The position numbers and the translations under genes are program-made. Source: JABWBJ01 sp036507855 (GTDB lineage: Bacteria > Gemmatimonadota > Gemmatimonadetes > Gemmatimonadales > Gemmatimonadaceae). From it: 64,000 bases of DNA. Of this stretch, positions 33,251 through 41,269 are shown piece after piece (the stretch's first letter is position 1; each line of letters opens with the position of its first letter). The notes under the pieces are model-generated. The model ran no database searches. It was not told where the DNA came from and saw only the letters and a list, made by a program, of their open reading frames with translations. Where the stretch lies: positions 62,001 through 126,000 of the forward strand of contig DATCIJ010000041.1 of assembly GCA_036507855.1 (NCBI GenBank), given 5' to 3'.

Positions 33251-34212
33251 GTCCCGGCCCCGCGGCCGCGCGCTGCGAAGTACTCGCAGGTCATGCGAAG
33301 ACCATCCTCCAGGTTGACCTCCGGGCGCCAGCCCAGTGTCTTCATCGCCTTGCCGTTGGACACCGCCGACCGCGGCAACTCACCGGGGCGCGCAGGCGCG
33401 TGATGAACCGGAACGGAAGTGCCGGCAGCCTTCTGCAGCGTCGCCGCCAGGTCGAGCACCGACGTCTCGCGACCCGTGCCGATGTTGAAGGCCCGGACGT
33501 CCACCTGACGCGGTGATGGAAGGGACGTCGTGGCGGCGGCGAGATTGGCCCGCGCCACGTCTCCGGCGAACACATAGTCGCGCGTCTGGAGTCCGTCCCC
33601 GAAGACCGTGAGGGCGTCTCCCTTCAGAATGCGGCTGCAGAAGATGGCCACCACACCGGCCTCACCGTGTGGATCCTGGCGGGGACCGTACACGTTCGAA
33701 TAACGGAGCGCCACGGTATCGAGCTTGTGCACGCGCGCGTAGTACGCGAGGTACAGCTCCACACTGAACTTCGCGATTCCGTACGGCGACTCGGGGTCCT
33801 TGGGCATGTCCTCCACGCTCGGGATCGGAACGAAGTCCCCGTAGATCGCGCCGCCCGTCGAGGAGAACACGAGCCGCGTGGCATGGCCGCCGGCGCGCAC
33901 GGCTTCGAGCAGGTTGAGGGAGCCAAGGATGTTGACGCGCGCGTCAGCCACTGGATCGATGACGCTCTTTCGGACGTCGATCTGCGCGGCAAGGTGGCAG
34001 AGAACATCGAAGCGGCCCTCGCGAACGATCCGGGCGGCTTCGTCGGACCCGATGTCGACCTGATGGAAGACCGCTCCCCGGGGCACGTTCTCGCGCCTGC
34101 CTGACGAGAGGTCGTCCAGGATCTCGACCTGGTACCCTTCGGCCAGCAGCCGGTCGGCGACGTGCGACCCGATGAACCCGGCGCCACCCGACACGAGCGC
34201 GCGTTTCGTCAT
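33247..34212 (-). CDS. NAD-dependent sugar-nucleotide epimerase/dehydratase
   Basis: An extended short-chain dehydrogenase of the UDP-glucose 4-epimerase type, probably cytosolic. The 321 residues show the NAD motif GGAGFIGSHVAD, the SSTGGAIYG motif, the catalytic YGIAK (Tyr-x-x-x-Lys) and LRYSNVYGPRQDPHGEAGVV. The sugar substrate cannot be read from the sequence; GalE-like is the best guess. It heads the tol operon, and a GGGAG about 7 bases before the ATG is a good ribosome-binding site. Confidence 0.9.
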   Translation of the reverse strand: MTKRALVSGGAGFIGSHVADRLLAEGYQVEILDDLSSGRRENVPRGAVFHQVDIGSDEAARIVREGRFDVLCHLAAQIDVRKSVIDPVADARVNILGSLNLLEAVRAGGHATRLVFSSTGGAIYGDFVPIPSVEDMPKDPESPYGIAKFSVELYLAYYARVHKLDTVALRYSNVYGPRQDPHGEAGVVAIFCSRILKGDALTVFGDGLQTRDYVFAGDVARANLAAATTSLPSPRQVDVRAFNIGTGRETSVLDLAATLQKAAGTSVPVHHAPARPGELPRSAVSNGKAMKTLGWRPEVNLEDGLRMTCEYFAARGRGAGT

Positions 34213-34323
34213 GCGGGCACTCCCTGCCTTCCCTTCGACTTCTCACGGTGCATGCCGTCTCCCGTATGGCCGGAGGCCGCTCAGGTCAGTTCGTGATTCC
34301 GCCGTCCTCCTCGAATGGACGAA

Positions 34324-34349
34324 CGGCGCCGGGCGTGTGCCCGGCGCCG
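34324..34349 (-). terminator. strong GC hairpin downstream of the LysM gene
   Basis: CGGCGCCGGGC (34324-34334) and GCCCGGCGCCG (34339-34349) are a perfect 11-base-pair inverted repeat with a 4-base loop. It lies 74 bases past the LysM gene stop and before the epimerase start, so it is the likely end of the ssb-LysM transcript, although the minus strand after it has only a weak T-rich stretch. Confidence 0.6.
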
Positions 34350-34422
34350 TGTACGGCTCCTGAGAAGTCGGCCTCGAGCGACACGCGAGCGAACGGCGCC
34401 AATCTAATCGGGCGCGGCCTCG

Positions 34423-35517
34423 TTATGGGAGTTTTTCCGTCACCCGTACGGGCAAACCCGCGGCCAGCGCGCCGAGCGACTGACGAACGACGAGCGCGGT
34501 GGCGGTTCGCTGTTCGACCCGGATGACATCGGCACTCGCCACGATCGCGCTTGAGTTCTGTGCGTAGATCGTCACGCGATCTCCCACTCGGACCCCGGCC
34601 GAGGCTCCAATATCGAGAATGAGCGCGTGCTGCAGCGTGGGCAGCAGTGACTCGCTGGCGACCCACGCCACGCGGCCGCGGGCGCCATCGCTCACTGTCG
34701 TCAGGCGGCCGCCCGGCATCGAAGGAGTCTCACCGAGGGGAAGGACCACATCGCTGCAAGACATGGCGTCGAACTGCGCCACGACCTCCGCGGTGGCCGC
34801 GCCGCCAGTGGTGGCGCTCGTCAGGCGCACGACGACTGTCGGAATCGCGACGGCGCCGAGGCCAGCCAGCACGGGACCGTGCCTGACGAGAATCCATCGC
34901 GAGCCGGCTTCCGCGGCCGCGGCTCCGGGCGTCTGGATGGACAGTGTTGAGCTCAGCAACACCCCTCCGGCTTCCGAGACCGCGGCAGGACCGACCGAAA
35001 GGCATCGACCACCGCGGTCGAACGTGCCGGAATCAACAACAAACGGCGCCGACATCGCCTCGAACGCGCTCGCCGGCACCGCCGCCTTCGCTGGCGCCGT
35101 TGGGATCGAATCCCGTGACGCGAATCCGCCAGCGGGTCGTGCGCCGAAGAAGATGGTGCGACCACCCGTGTCCCGCGGTGCCGTCGTGGGCGCCGGTCGC
35201 TCAGCTGGCACAGGCGTCGGCGCAACCGGCCTCGGAGGCGCGGCAGCCGGCTGCGGCGGTCTGGCGCCAGGAAGCCGGATGGTAGACCCCGTCACGAGGG
35301 AACGCACCGAACGAAGATTGGGATTGAGCGCGAGGATCTCGCGCCAGCGATTGCCGTCGCCGAGAGAATCCGCCGCGATGCTCCAGAGGGTTTCACCGCG
35401 GCGGACCCGGTGCGTCCGCGCTGCTTCCCGTTCCTGCGGCCAAAGCTTCGCGGTGGCCAGCAAGGCCCCCGCGAGTACGATCATCAGTACGCTAGAACGG
35501 GAGATCGTCGTCTTCAT
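34423..35517 (-). CDS. LysM-domain secreted or membrane-anchored protein
   Basis: The N-terminus has one hydrophobic segment (SSVLMIVLAGALLATAKLW), then a LysM domain (about residues 35-90: HRVRRGETLWSIAADSLG, ending STIRLPG) that probably binds peptidoglycan. A Pro/Ala-rich linker and an unassigned C-terminal region with beta-rich segments (LILDIGASAGVRVGDRVTIY) follow; the latter looks like a small beta-barrel repeat unit. It has 364 residues from the ATG at 35517, which lies inside the last codons of ssb (26-base overlap). The exact role is unknown. Confidence 0.82.
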   Translation of the reverse strand: MKTTISRSSVLMIVLAGALLATAKLWPQEREAARTHRVRRGETLWSIAADSLGDGNRWREILALNPNLRSVRSLVTGSTIRLPGARPPQPAAAPPRPVAPTPVPAERPAPTTAPRDTGGRTIFFGARPAGGFASRDSIPTAPAKAAVPASAFEAMSAPFVVDSGTFDRGGRCLSVGPAAVSEAGGVLLSSTLSIQTPGAAAAEAGSRWILVRHGPVLAGLGAVAIPTVVVRLTSATTGGAATAEVVAQFDAMSCSDVVLPLGETPSMPGGRLTTVSDGARGRVAWVASESLLPTLQHALILDIGASAGVRVGDRVTIYAQNSSAIVASADVIRVEQRTATALVVRQSLGALAAGLPVRVTEKLP

Positions 35518-36013
35518 CCTCGAGGGCCCCCGGGAAGTCCTCGAAATCGCCTCCGGCGCCCGCGTCAGCACTGGCCGCCGCGGCTGATGTACGCGCTCGT
35601 TCCGGCGCGGCACTGCGGGAACGCCCGCCGCCGTTCTCGGAATCACCGCCACCACCGCCTGAACGCGAGCCGAGCATGATCATCTCGCGCACCTTGATCT
35701 CGGTGGTGTAGCGCGTCTGTCCCTCGCGATCCTGCCACTGGCGGTACTCGATGCTCCCTTCGATGTACAGCCGATCGCCCTTCTTTACATACCGCTCAAC
35801 GACGTCGGCCAGGCCTCCGCCGGAGGCGCGCCCATTCCACAGCACGCACCGGTGCCACTCGGTCTTTTCCTGTTTGTCGCCACTGGGACCGTTCCAGGTC
35901 CGCGTCGTGGCGAGATTGAACTGCGCGACCCGCGCCCCGTTCGGCGTGGCTCGCACTTCGGGATCGTTCCCCACGTTCCCGATCAGCATGACTTTGTTCA
36001 GGCTGCGACTCAC
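35492..36013 (-). CDS. ssb: single-stranded DNA-binding protein
   Basis: SSB coats single-stranded DNA and recruits repair and replication proteins through its acidic tail. The 173 residues have the OB fold from SLNKVMLIGNVGNDPEVR to about residue 115, a Gly/Ser/Ala-rich linker and the C-terminal tip DEDDDLPF. The start is a GTG at 36013 with a perfect AGGAGG four bases upstream. The upstream gap has two hairpins, one ending at the ribosome-binding site. Confidence 0.97.
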   Translation of the reverse strand: MSRSLNKVMLIGNVGNDPEVRATPNGARVAQFNLATTRTWNGPSGDKQEKTEWHRCVLWNGRASGGGLADVVERYVKKGDRLYIEGSIEYRQWQDREGQTRYTTEIKVREMIMLGSRSGGGGGDSENGGGRSRSAAPERARTSAAAASADAGAGGDFEDFPGALEDEDDDLPF

Positions 36014-36017
36014 ATTT

Positions 36018-36101
36018 CCTCCTGGCGAGTAAAGGTAACTACCTCGCCAAGCACAGTATGAAGGTCTCTTCGGCCCTGCGCAAACATCGGAACGCGCAGG
36101 G
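36018..36101 (-). promoter_or_regulatory. ssb leader with two hairpins and strong ribosome-binding site
   Basis: On the minus strand, CCCTGCGC/GCGCAGGG (36101-36094 with 36081-36074) forms an 8-base-pair stem that may terminate rimI transcription. A second stem (36049-36043 with 36029-36023, TGGCGAG/CTCGCCA) ends directly at the AGGAGG (36023-36018). Folding could hide or present the ribosome-binding site, so translational control of ssb is possible. A weak TTGCGC...CATACT pair with 17-base spacing lies between the stems. Confidence 0.4.
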
Positions 36102-36112
36102 TAGCAATAACA

Positions 36113-36153
36113 CGCAGAGGCTCGAGGATCGAGCCTTCGAGCCTGCGAGCCTA
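36113..36153. repeat. stutter repeat starting at the rimI stop codon
   Basis: On the minus strand the rimI TAG (36153-36151) begins words AGGCTCGC / AGGCTCGA / AGGCTCGA, followed by an inverted CTCGAGCCT, so the element can fold back on itself. Confidence 0.8.
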
Positions 36154-36618
36154 CGCGTTCAGCCTCCCGCGCATCACGATCGCGTCCTCGATCGGTCGTG
36201 CATAGTAGCGCACGCGCCGCCCCACCGCCTCGAATCCCGCTGACGAGTACAGGCCGATCGCCGCGGCGTTCGACGCCCTCACCTCGAGAAACATCTCCCG
36301 GCATCCGCGCCCACGCGCCGCGCTGCGCGCTTCGTTGAGGAGCCGTCGCCCAAGACCCTTGTGCTGCACCAGGCGCGCGACGGCGAGGTTCGCCAGTTCG
36401 GACTCCACACCGGCGGTCAGCACGATGGTGTATCCAACGACCGCGTTGACGTCAGCCGCGACGAGAAAAAGGACCCGTCGCGCATTGACGAGATCGGCGA
36501 AGGATCGCCGGCTCCACGGGTCGTTGAAGACGGCGCGCTCGATAGCGGCGACGTCATCAAGATCTCCCTCCTGCGCCGGGCGAATCGTCACCGCGGCCGA
36601 TGGTGCGCGCGCCGCCAT
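36151..36618 (-). CDS. rimI: RimI-type ribosomal-protein N-acetyltransferase
   Basis: A GNAT-family enzyme that acetylates protein N-termini (S18 in E. coli). The 155 residues include IRPAQEGDLDDVAAIER, the acetyl-CoA loop region VQHKGLGRRLLNEA, and FLEVRASNAAAIGLYSSAGF. It overlaps tsaB by one base (TGATG); the tsaE-tsaB-rimI order is a common bacterial arrangement that supports the call. Confidence 0.9.
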   Translation of the reverse strand: MAARAPSAAVTIRPAQEGDLDDVAAIERAVFNDPWSRRSFADLVNARRVLFLVAADVNAVVGYTIVLTAGVESELANLAVARLVQHKGLGRRLLNEARSAARGRGCREMFLEVRASNAAAIGLYSSAGFEAVGRRVRYYARPIEDAIVMRGRLNA

Positions 36619-37274
36619 CAGTCACTACCCAGTTCGCGCCCATGAGCCGCTTCCCACCTCACCTGCGCTTCGGCTTTGCGGCCATAATCGGGCTCCCATG
36701 TGGTCATCTCAACCTGCCTGGCGATTCCAAGTCTGATCAGCTGCGCAAATGCGCGCGCATGCGGGACCAGCGCCGGGGACTCTGCAGGACCGACAATTCG
36801 CGCATCTCGCGACGCCGCGTGCTCCTCGAGACCGGCACGCGTGGCCCGCCAGGAGCCACCGGGCCGCAGCACACCATCCGGCTCGACATCAACATCCTGA
36901 CAGAAGAAGTCTCCTCGCATCGCGTCCAGCGCCACCACATAACTCCCCGCCGGCAACGGCGGATCGGCCGCCGGCACTGCCAGAAGAGTCGAGGGTGCCA
37001 CCAGCAACGGTATGTCGCGCGCCGCGCAGAGCCCTTTGGCGATCGATGCCGCGATGCGGAGCGACGTGAAGCTCCCCGGTCCAGCGCCACAAGCGACGGC
37101 GTCCAGGCGACCGACCTCGATGGAATGGTCTGCGAGCACGGTGGCGATGGCAGGCATGAGCCGTTCCTCGTGTTCTCCGCGCATCGCCACGACGCACTGG
37201 CCCAGAACGATGTCGTCGCGAATGAGGGCGACAGATCCCGCGTAGGTGGAAGCATCCAGCGCCAGGACTAGCAC
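36618..37274 (-). CDS. tsaB: tRNA threonylcarbamoyladenosine synthesis protein TsaB
   Basis: TsaB pairs with TsaD for the t6A modification of tRNAs reading ANN codons. The 218 residues begin LVLALDASTYAGSVAL and show HEERLMPAI and the signature GAGPGSFTSLRIA. It starts with GTG at 37274, three bases after tsaE ends. Confidence 0.94.
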   Translation of the reverse strand: MLVLALDASTYAGSVALIRDDIVLGQCVVAMRGEHEERLMPAIATVLADHSIEVGRLDAVACGAGPGSFTSLRIAASIAKGLCAARDIPLLVAPSTLLAVPAADPPLPAGSYVVALDAMRGDFFCQDVDVEPDGVLRPGGSWRATRAGLEEHAASRDARIVGPAESPALVPHARAFAQLIRLGIARQVEMTTWEPDYGRKAEAQVRWEAAHGRELGSD

Positions 37275-37277
37275 GGC

Positions 37278-37760
37278 TCACACCACCGTGAGCCGCCGAT
37301 GTTCGTCGTCGCCCGGGATGTGCTCGAGCCGAATGCGAAGGGCATCAGTCGGCAGTCGGTATCCGGCGCGTTCGGGCCATTCAACCAGGACGATCTGGCC
37401 ACTGTTGACAATGTCATCCCAACCAAGATTCGTGAGGTCCTCGGGACCGCGCAGCCGATAAAGATCGATGTGGTAGACGGTTGTGCCTTCGGCATGATGC
37501 TCATTCACGAGCGCGAACGTGGGACTTGTCACTTCCTCACGAATTCCCAGGCCTCGGCAGATTGCCTGCGCCAATGTCGTCTTTCCCGCGCCGAGTTCGC
37601 CTTCGAGAGTGACAAGCGCGGGGGCCGTCAGGCGGCGACCCAGGCCTTCACCCCAGGCCTGCAACTCCTGACTCGTGACTCGTGATTCGTGACTCGTCAC
37701 GGCAGAGCTGAGATCGCTCGTCTCTGGCCTCTGGCCTCTGACCTCCGGCCTCGTGGTCAC
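37278..37760 (-). CDS. tsaE: tRNA threonylcarbamoyladenosine synthesis ATPase TsaE
   Basis: TsaE is the small ATPase that turns over the TsaBD complex. Walker A GELGAGKTT lies at residues 54-62 and is followed by the PTFALVNEH and YHIDLYRL motifs. From the GTG at 37760, which overlaps the uvrB stop as GTGA, the product has 160 residues, but the first ~30 are encoded by a stutter repeat (RPEVRGQ...VTSHESRVTS). Family members usually begin near TSQELQAWGEGL, so a GTG inside the repeat (for example at V22 or V29) may be the true start. Confidence 0.92.
   Translation of the reverse strand: MTTRPEVRGQRPETSDLSSAVTSHESRVTSQELQAWGEGLGRRLTAPALVTLEGELGAGKTTLAQAICRGLGIREEVTSPTFALVNEHHAEGTTVYHIDLYRLRGPEDLTNLGWDDIVNSGQIVLVEWPERAGYRLPTDALRIRLEHIPGDDEHRRLTVV
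37663..37757. repeat. two-vocabulary stutter repeat at the uvrB stop / tsaE start
   Basis: Immediately after the uvrB stop the minus strand carries GAGGTCAGAGGCCAGAGGCC words, a short spacer, then GTGACGAGTCACGAATCACG words. The first vocabulary matches the tolQ-tolR, hutU and wbpD loci. The second matches, in inverted form, the radical SAM-hutI and relA loci. The whole array stays open in the tsaE frame. Confidence 0.85.
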
Positions 37761-39811
37761 TTCGAAGCCCGGATTGCAGCGAACGCATCACGGCGCCGCG
37801 GTGCGGCATCCCGCTTCGCGCGCAGCTCGAACACCTCGTCGCGGAGTCGAGCCGCCGCCTCGAAGTCCAGCTCCTCGGCCGCCGATCGCATCTCCTCCTC
37901 GAGTTGCCTGATCATCTCGTCGAGCTGCGCCGGATTGTACGTCGCCGAGGTCTCCGCGACTTTCCGCAGCCGCTCGCGCTCTTCTTTCTCCGTCCGCGCA
38001 TCAGCCACGCGCGTGATGAATCGGACCTCGTCGACACTCTTGGACACGCCGCGCGGCGTGATGCCGTGCTCGGTGTTGAACGCCACCTGGATCTCGCGCC
38101 GGCGAGACGTTTCCTCGATGCAGCGTTTCATCGAGTCCGTCATCCTGTCGGCGTAGAAGATCGCTCTCCCACGTACGTGTCGAGCCGCGCGGCCCGTCGT
38201 CTGGATCAGCGACCGGTCGCTGCGCAGGAAGCCTTCCTGGTCCGCGTCGAGGATCGCGACGAGCGACACCTCGGGCATGTCGAGACCTTCGCGCAGCAGG
38301 TTGATGCCGACCAGCACATCGAATTCGCCTAACCGCAAACCGCGTACGATCTCCATCCGCTCGATGGCATCGATATCCGAGTGCATGTACCGCACGCGCA
38401 CTCCCATCTGCTGCAGGTAGTCGGTGAGATCCTCCGCCATGCGCTTCGTCAGCGTTGTGACCAGCACCCGCTCGCCGCGCCGCTCTCGAATGCGGATCTC
38501 GTTGAGCAGGTCGTCCACCTGACCGCGGACGGGCCGCACCTCGATCTCCGGATCGACCAGCCCGGTCGGACGAATGATCTGCTCGACAACCACGCCCTCG
38601 CACAGGTGCAGCTCCAGTTCCGCCGGCGTGGCGCTGACGAAGAGCGCCCTGGGAACCAGCGAGAGGAACTCGTCGAAGATCAGCGGGCGGTTGTCGAGGG
38701 CGGACGGAAGCCGGAACCCATACTCGACCAGCACTTCCTTCCTGGCCCGGTCTCCGTTGTACATCCCCCGGATCTGCGGCAGCGAGACGTGCGACTCGTC
38801 GACGATGACCAGGAAGTCGGCGGGATAGTAGTCCAGCAGGCAGGCGGGTCGCTCGCCTTCCTTCCGGCCGGAGAGATGACGCGAGTAGTTCTCGATGCCG
38901 GCGCACGTCCCGATCTCGAGCATCATCTCAACATCGAAGTTGGTCCGCGACTCCAGTCGCTGCGCCTCGAGCAGTTTTCCGGAATTCCGAAGCAGCTGCA
39001 GGCGCTCGGCAAGCTCCGTGCGGATCGCGCCCACGGCGCGCTCGAGACTCGGCCGGTTCGTGATGAAGTGTTTCGCGGGATAGATGCCGGCGCGATCCAG
39101 GACCGCGATCGTTTCTCCGGTGAGCGCATTGATCTTCGAGATGCGCTCGATCTCATCACCCCAGAGCTCGACGCGGACGCCCTGTTCCTCGTACGCGGGG
39201 AAGATCTCCACGGTGTCCCCGCGCACTCGGAAGGTGCCGCGATCGAAGGCGACATCGTTGCGTGAGTACTGGATGTTCACCAGCTGCCGGAGGATCGTGT
39301 TGCGCGGGATCTTCTGGCCCTTCTCGAGCATCACCATCTGCTCGCGATACTCGATTGGATCGCCCAGCCCGTAGATCGCGCTCACGGTGGCGACGATGAC
39401 GACGTCGTCACGCTCCATCAGGCTCGACGTCGCGCGAAGCCTCAGCCGGTCGATGTCCTCATTGATCGAGGCGTCCTTCTCGATGTACGTGTCGGTGGTC
39501 GGCACGTACGCCTCGGGCTGGTAGTAGTCGTAGTACGAGACGAAGTACTCGACCGCGCTGGTCGGAAAGAAGCTCTTGAGTTCCCCGTAGAGCTGCGCGG
39601 CGAGCGTCTTGTTGTGCGACAGGACCAGCGTCGGGCGCCCGTAGTTGGCGATGGCGTGCGCCATCGTCATGGTCTTCCCCGACCCGGTTACGCCGAGGAG
39701 CGTCTGGAAACGGTCGCCCCGTTCGAGACCCGCTGTCAGTTCGGCGATCGCCCTGGGCTGGTCACCGGCGGGTTCGAACGGCGACTGGAGGAGAAATGGA
39801 GCGCGCGACAT
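37757..39811 (-). CDS. uvrB: UvrABC system protein B
   Basis: UvrB is the damage-verifying helicase-like subunit of nucleotide excision repair. The 684 residues show Walker A GVTGSGKTMTM near residue 40, the beta-hairpin YYDYYQPEAYVPTTDTYI, helicase motifs (IVDESHVSLPQIRGMYNGDR, VATVSAIYG) and the C-terminal UVR motif (EEEMRSAAEELDFEAAARLR) that binds UvrC. It has its own promoter-like sequence and no recognisable SOS box. Confidence 0.98.
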   Translation of the reverse strand: MSRAPFLLQSPFEPAGDQPRAIAELTAGLERGDRFQTLLGVTGSGKTMTMAHAIANYGRPTLVLSHNKTLAAQLYGELKSFFPTSAVEYFVSYYDYYQPEAYVPTTDTYIEKDASINEDIDRLRLRATSSLMERDDVVIVATVSAIYGLGDPIEYREQMVMLEKGQKIPRNTILRQLVNIQYSRNDVAFDRGTFRVRGDTVEIFPAYEEQGVRVELWGDEIERISKINALTGETIAVLDRAGIYPAKHFITNRPSLERAVGAIRTELAERLQLLRNSGKLLEAQRLESRTNFDVEMMLEIGTCAGIENYSRHLSGRKEGERPACLLDYYPADFLVIVDESHVSLPQIRGMYNGDRARKEVLVEYGFRLPSALDNRPLIFDEFLSLVPRALFVSATPAELELHLCEGVVVEQIIRPTGLVDPEIEVRPVRGQVDDLLNEIRIRERRGERVLVTTLTKRMAEDLTDYLQQMGVRVRYMHSDIDAIERMEIVRGLRLGEFDVLVGINLLREGLDMPEVSLVAILDADQEGFLRSDRSLIQTTGRAARHVRGRAIFYADRMTDSMKRCIEETSRRREIQVAFNTEHGITPRGVSKSVDEVRFITRVADARTEKEERERLRKVAETSATYNPAQLDEMIRQLEEEMRSAAEELDFEAAARLRDEVFELRAKRDAAPRRRDAFAAIRASK

Positions 39812-39819
39812 CCGCTCAA

Positions 39820-39847
39820 TTTATCGGTTTTTCTTCGGGCCAGCCAA
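39820..39847 (-). promoter_or_regulatory. candidate uvrB promoter placed almost on the start codon
   Basis: On the minus strand AGCCAA's complement TTGGCT (39847-39842) and GATAAA (39825-39820) are separated by 16 bases. Only 8 bases separate the -10 from the ATG at 39811, so the transcript would be leaderless or nearly so, and no ribosome-binding site is present. Confidence 0.4.
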
Positions 39848-39854
39848 CCCCTTG

Positions 39855-41267
39855 TCAGGCGACGGTCGCCGGCGCCGCGGTCGCGACCGGGATGGCGATG
39901 CGGAATTCCGTGTGCCCGGGCGCGGACTGGACGTCGACCTCGCCATTCTGCTGGAAGACGAGCCGCCTTACGATGTCGAGCCCCATTCCGGTGCCTTCTC
40001 CGACCGGCTTGGTGGTGAAGAACGGATCGAAGATGCGACCCTTGATGTCTTCCGGGATGCCGGGACCGTTGTCGACGACGAAGACGACGATCTGGTCCAG
40101 TTCCCTTCGCACTCGAATCGTGATCGCGCCTCCATACGGCACCGCGTCTAGGGCGTTCTCGATCAGGTTCATCCAGATCTGGTTCAACTCGCCGCCATAA
40201 GCGCGAGCCGGTGGCAGGTTGGGCTCGACGTCGAGCGCGACCGTGACCTTCTTGTCGCGAGCCTTGCTGGCCATGATGCGGGCCGTGTCATTGAGCCCGC
40301 GGACGACGTTGACCGGCTCCGGGACAGATGCGCGTCCCATATAGGTGTGGCCTTTCACGGCGGCGACGAGCTCCGAGATTCGTCGAGTCGAGTCCTGCAG
40401 CTCGGTCGCCACCGCGCGAACCCCGCAGGTCGACGAGAGCCATCGCAGCGCCTCGGTCAGTGTCTCGCCCGACATGAGGCGAGACAGTTTTTCCAGCCCT
40501 TCGACCGTCATTGCGGTTTCGGCCAGGGCGGTCGCCTCATCGAAATCACCGCCGTTCGCGTCGAGCCACTCGGCGATGGCATCCACGCGGTCAGACCGAT
40601 CGAGCGGCGTGTCGAGGAATGTCGGCGGCACCAGCAGGCACATGGCCCGCGCCTCATCCAGTGCGGCAAGCTGCGCCTCGTCGAGCCTGGCACCGATCAG
40701 CGCGCGCGCGGCGTCCTCAGCCTCGTTCATCTGCTCGGCAAGTCGTTTGGCGCTCCGGCTGGCCGCTGAAGCCGGGTTGTTCAATTCGTGGGCGAGGCCG
40801 GCAGAGAGCTTGCCCAGCGACACCATCTTCTCGTCCTGGAAGCTCGTGCTGGTGAAGTGCCTCGCCCGGTCCAGCATCGTGTGGACGCAGACCGCCGTGA
40901 ACTCCGGGCATTCGCGGGTGATCGCGGGGAAGTGCTCCTTGTCTATCGTGAACACCTCCATGTCTTCGTGGACGATCGTGTCACCGGGCGGCACGGTCAT
41001 TCTCGAATACGGAAGCGCTCCGGTGAGATCGCCGGCGTGCCACTGCATAACGCGGCGCTGAACGCCCATCCGCTCGACATGGATGGCCAATGATCCCGAG
41101 ATCAGCACCGAAAGACCGGGGATCGGAACCGCGTGAGGGCGGAATACCGTCCCGGCCACGTACGACTCGACGCGGCCGTGATCAACGAGCCATTCGAGTT
41201 CGGATTTCGGCACGCCCTTCATGGCGCGCACGGAGGACAGTCGTTCGACGAGTGCCTGATCAGCCAC
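39855..41267 (-). CDS. cNMP-binding-domain sensor histidine kinase
   Basis: A cytoplasmic sensor kinase with no membrane segment. Residues 1-130 form a cyclic-nucleotide-binding (Crp-like) beta-roll (GLSVLISGSLAIHVERMG, MQWHAGDLTGALPYSRM). The dimerisation/phosphorylation box SLGKLSAGLAHELNNPASAA has the acceptor H160. About 190 helical residues intervene before a HATPase domain with an N box (WMNLIENALDAVPYGG), G1 VVDNGPGIPED and G2 GEGTGMGLDIVRRL. The GTG start is two bases after the stop of the response-regulator/flavoprotein gene, so the two are a cognate pair. The signal sensed is unknown. Confidence 0.93.
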   Translation of the reverse strand: MADQALVERLSSVRAMKGVPKSELEWLVDHGRVESYVAGTVFRPHAVPIPGLSVLISGSLAIHVERMGVQRRVMQWHAGDLTGALPYSRMTVPPGDTIVHEDMEVFTIDKEHFPAITRECPEFTAVCVHTMLDRARHFTSTSFQDEKMVSLGKLSAGLAHELNNPASAASRSAKRLAEQMNEAEDAARALIGARLDEAQLAALDEARAMCLLVPPTFLDTPLDRSDRVDAIAEWLDANGGDFDEATALAETAMTVEGLEKLSRLMSGETLTEALRWLSSTCGVRAVATELQDSTRRISELVAAVKGHTYMGRASVPEPVNVVRGLNDTARIMASKARDKKVTVALDVEPNLPPARAYGGELNQIWMNLIENALDAVPYGGAITIRVRRELDQIVVFVVDNGPGIPEDIKGRIFDPFFTTKPVGEGTGMGLDIVRRLVFQQNGEVDVQSAPGHTEFRIAIPVATAAPATVA

Positions 41268-41269
41268 GG

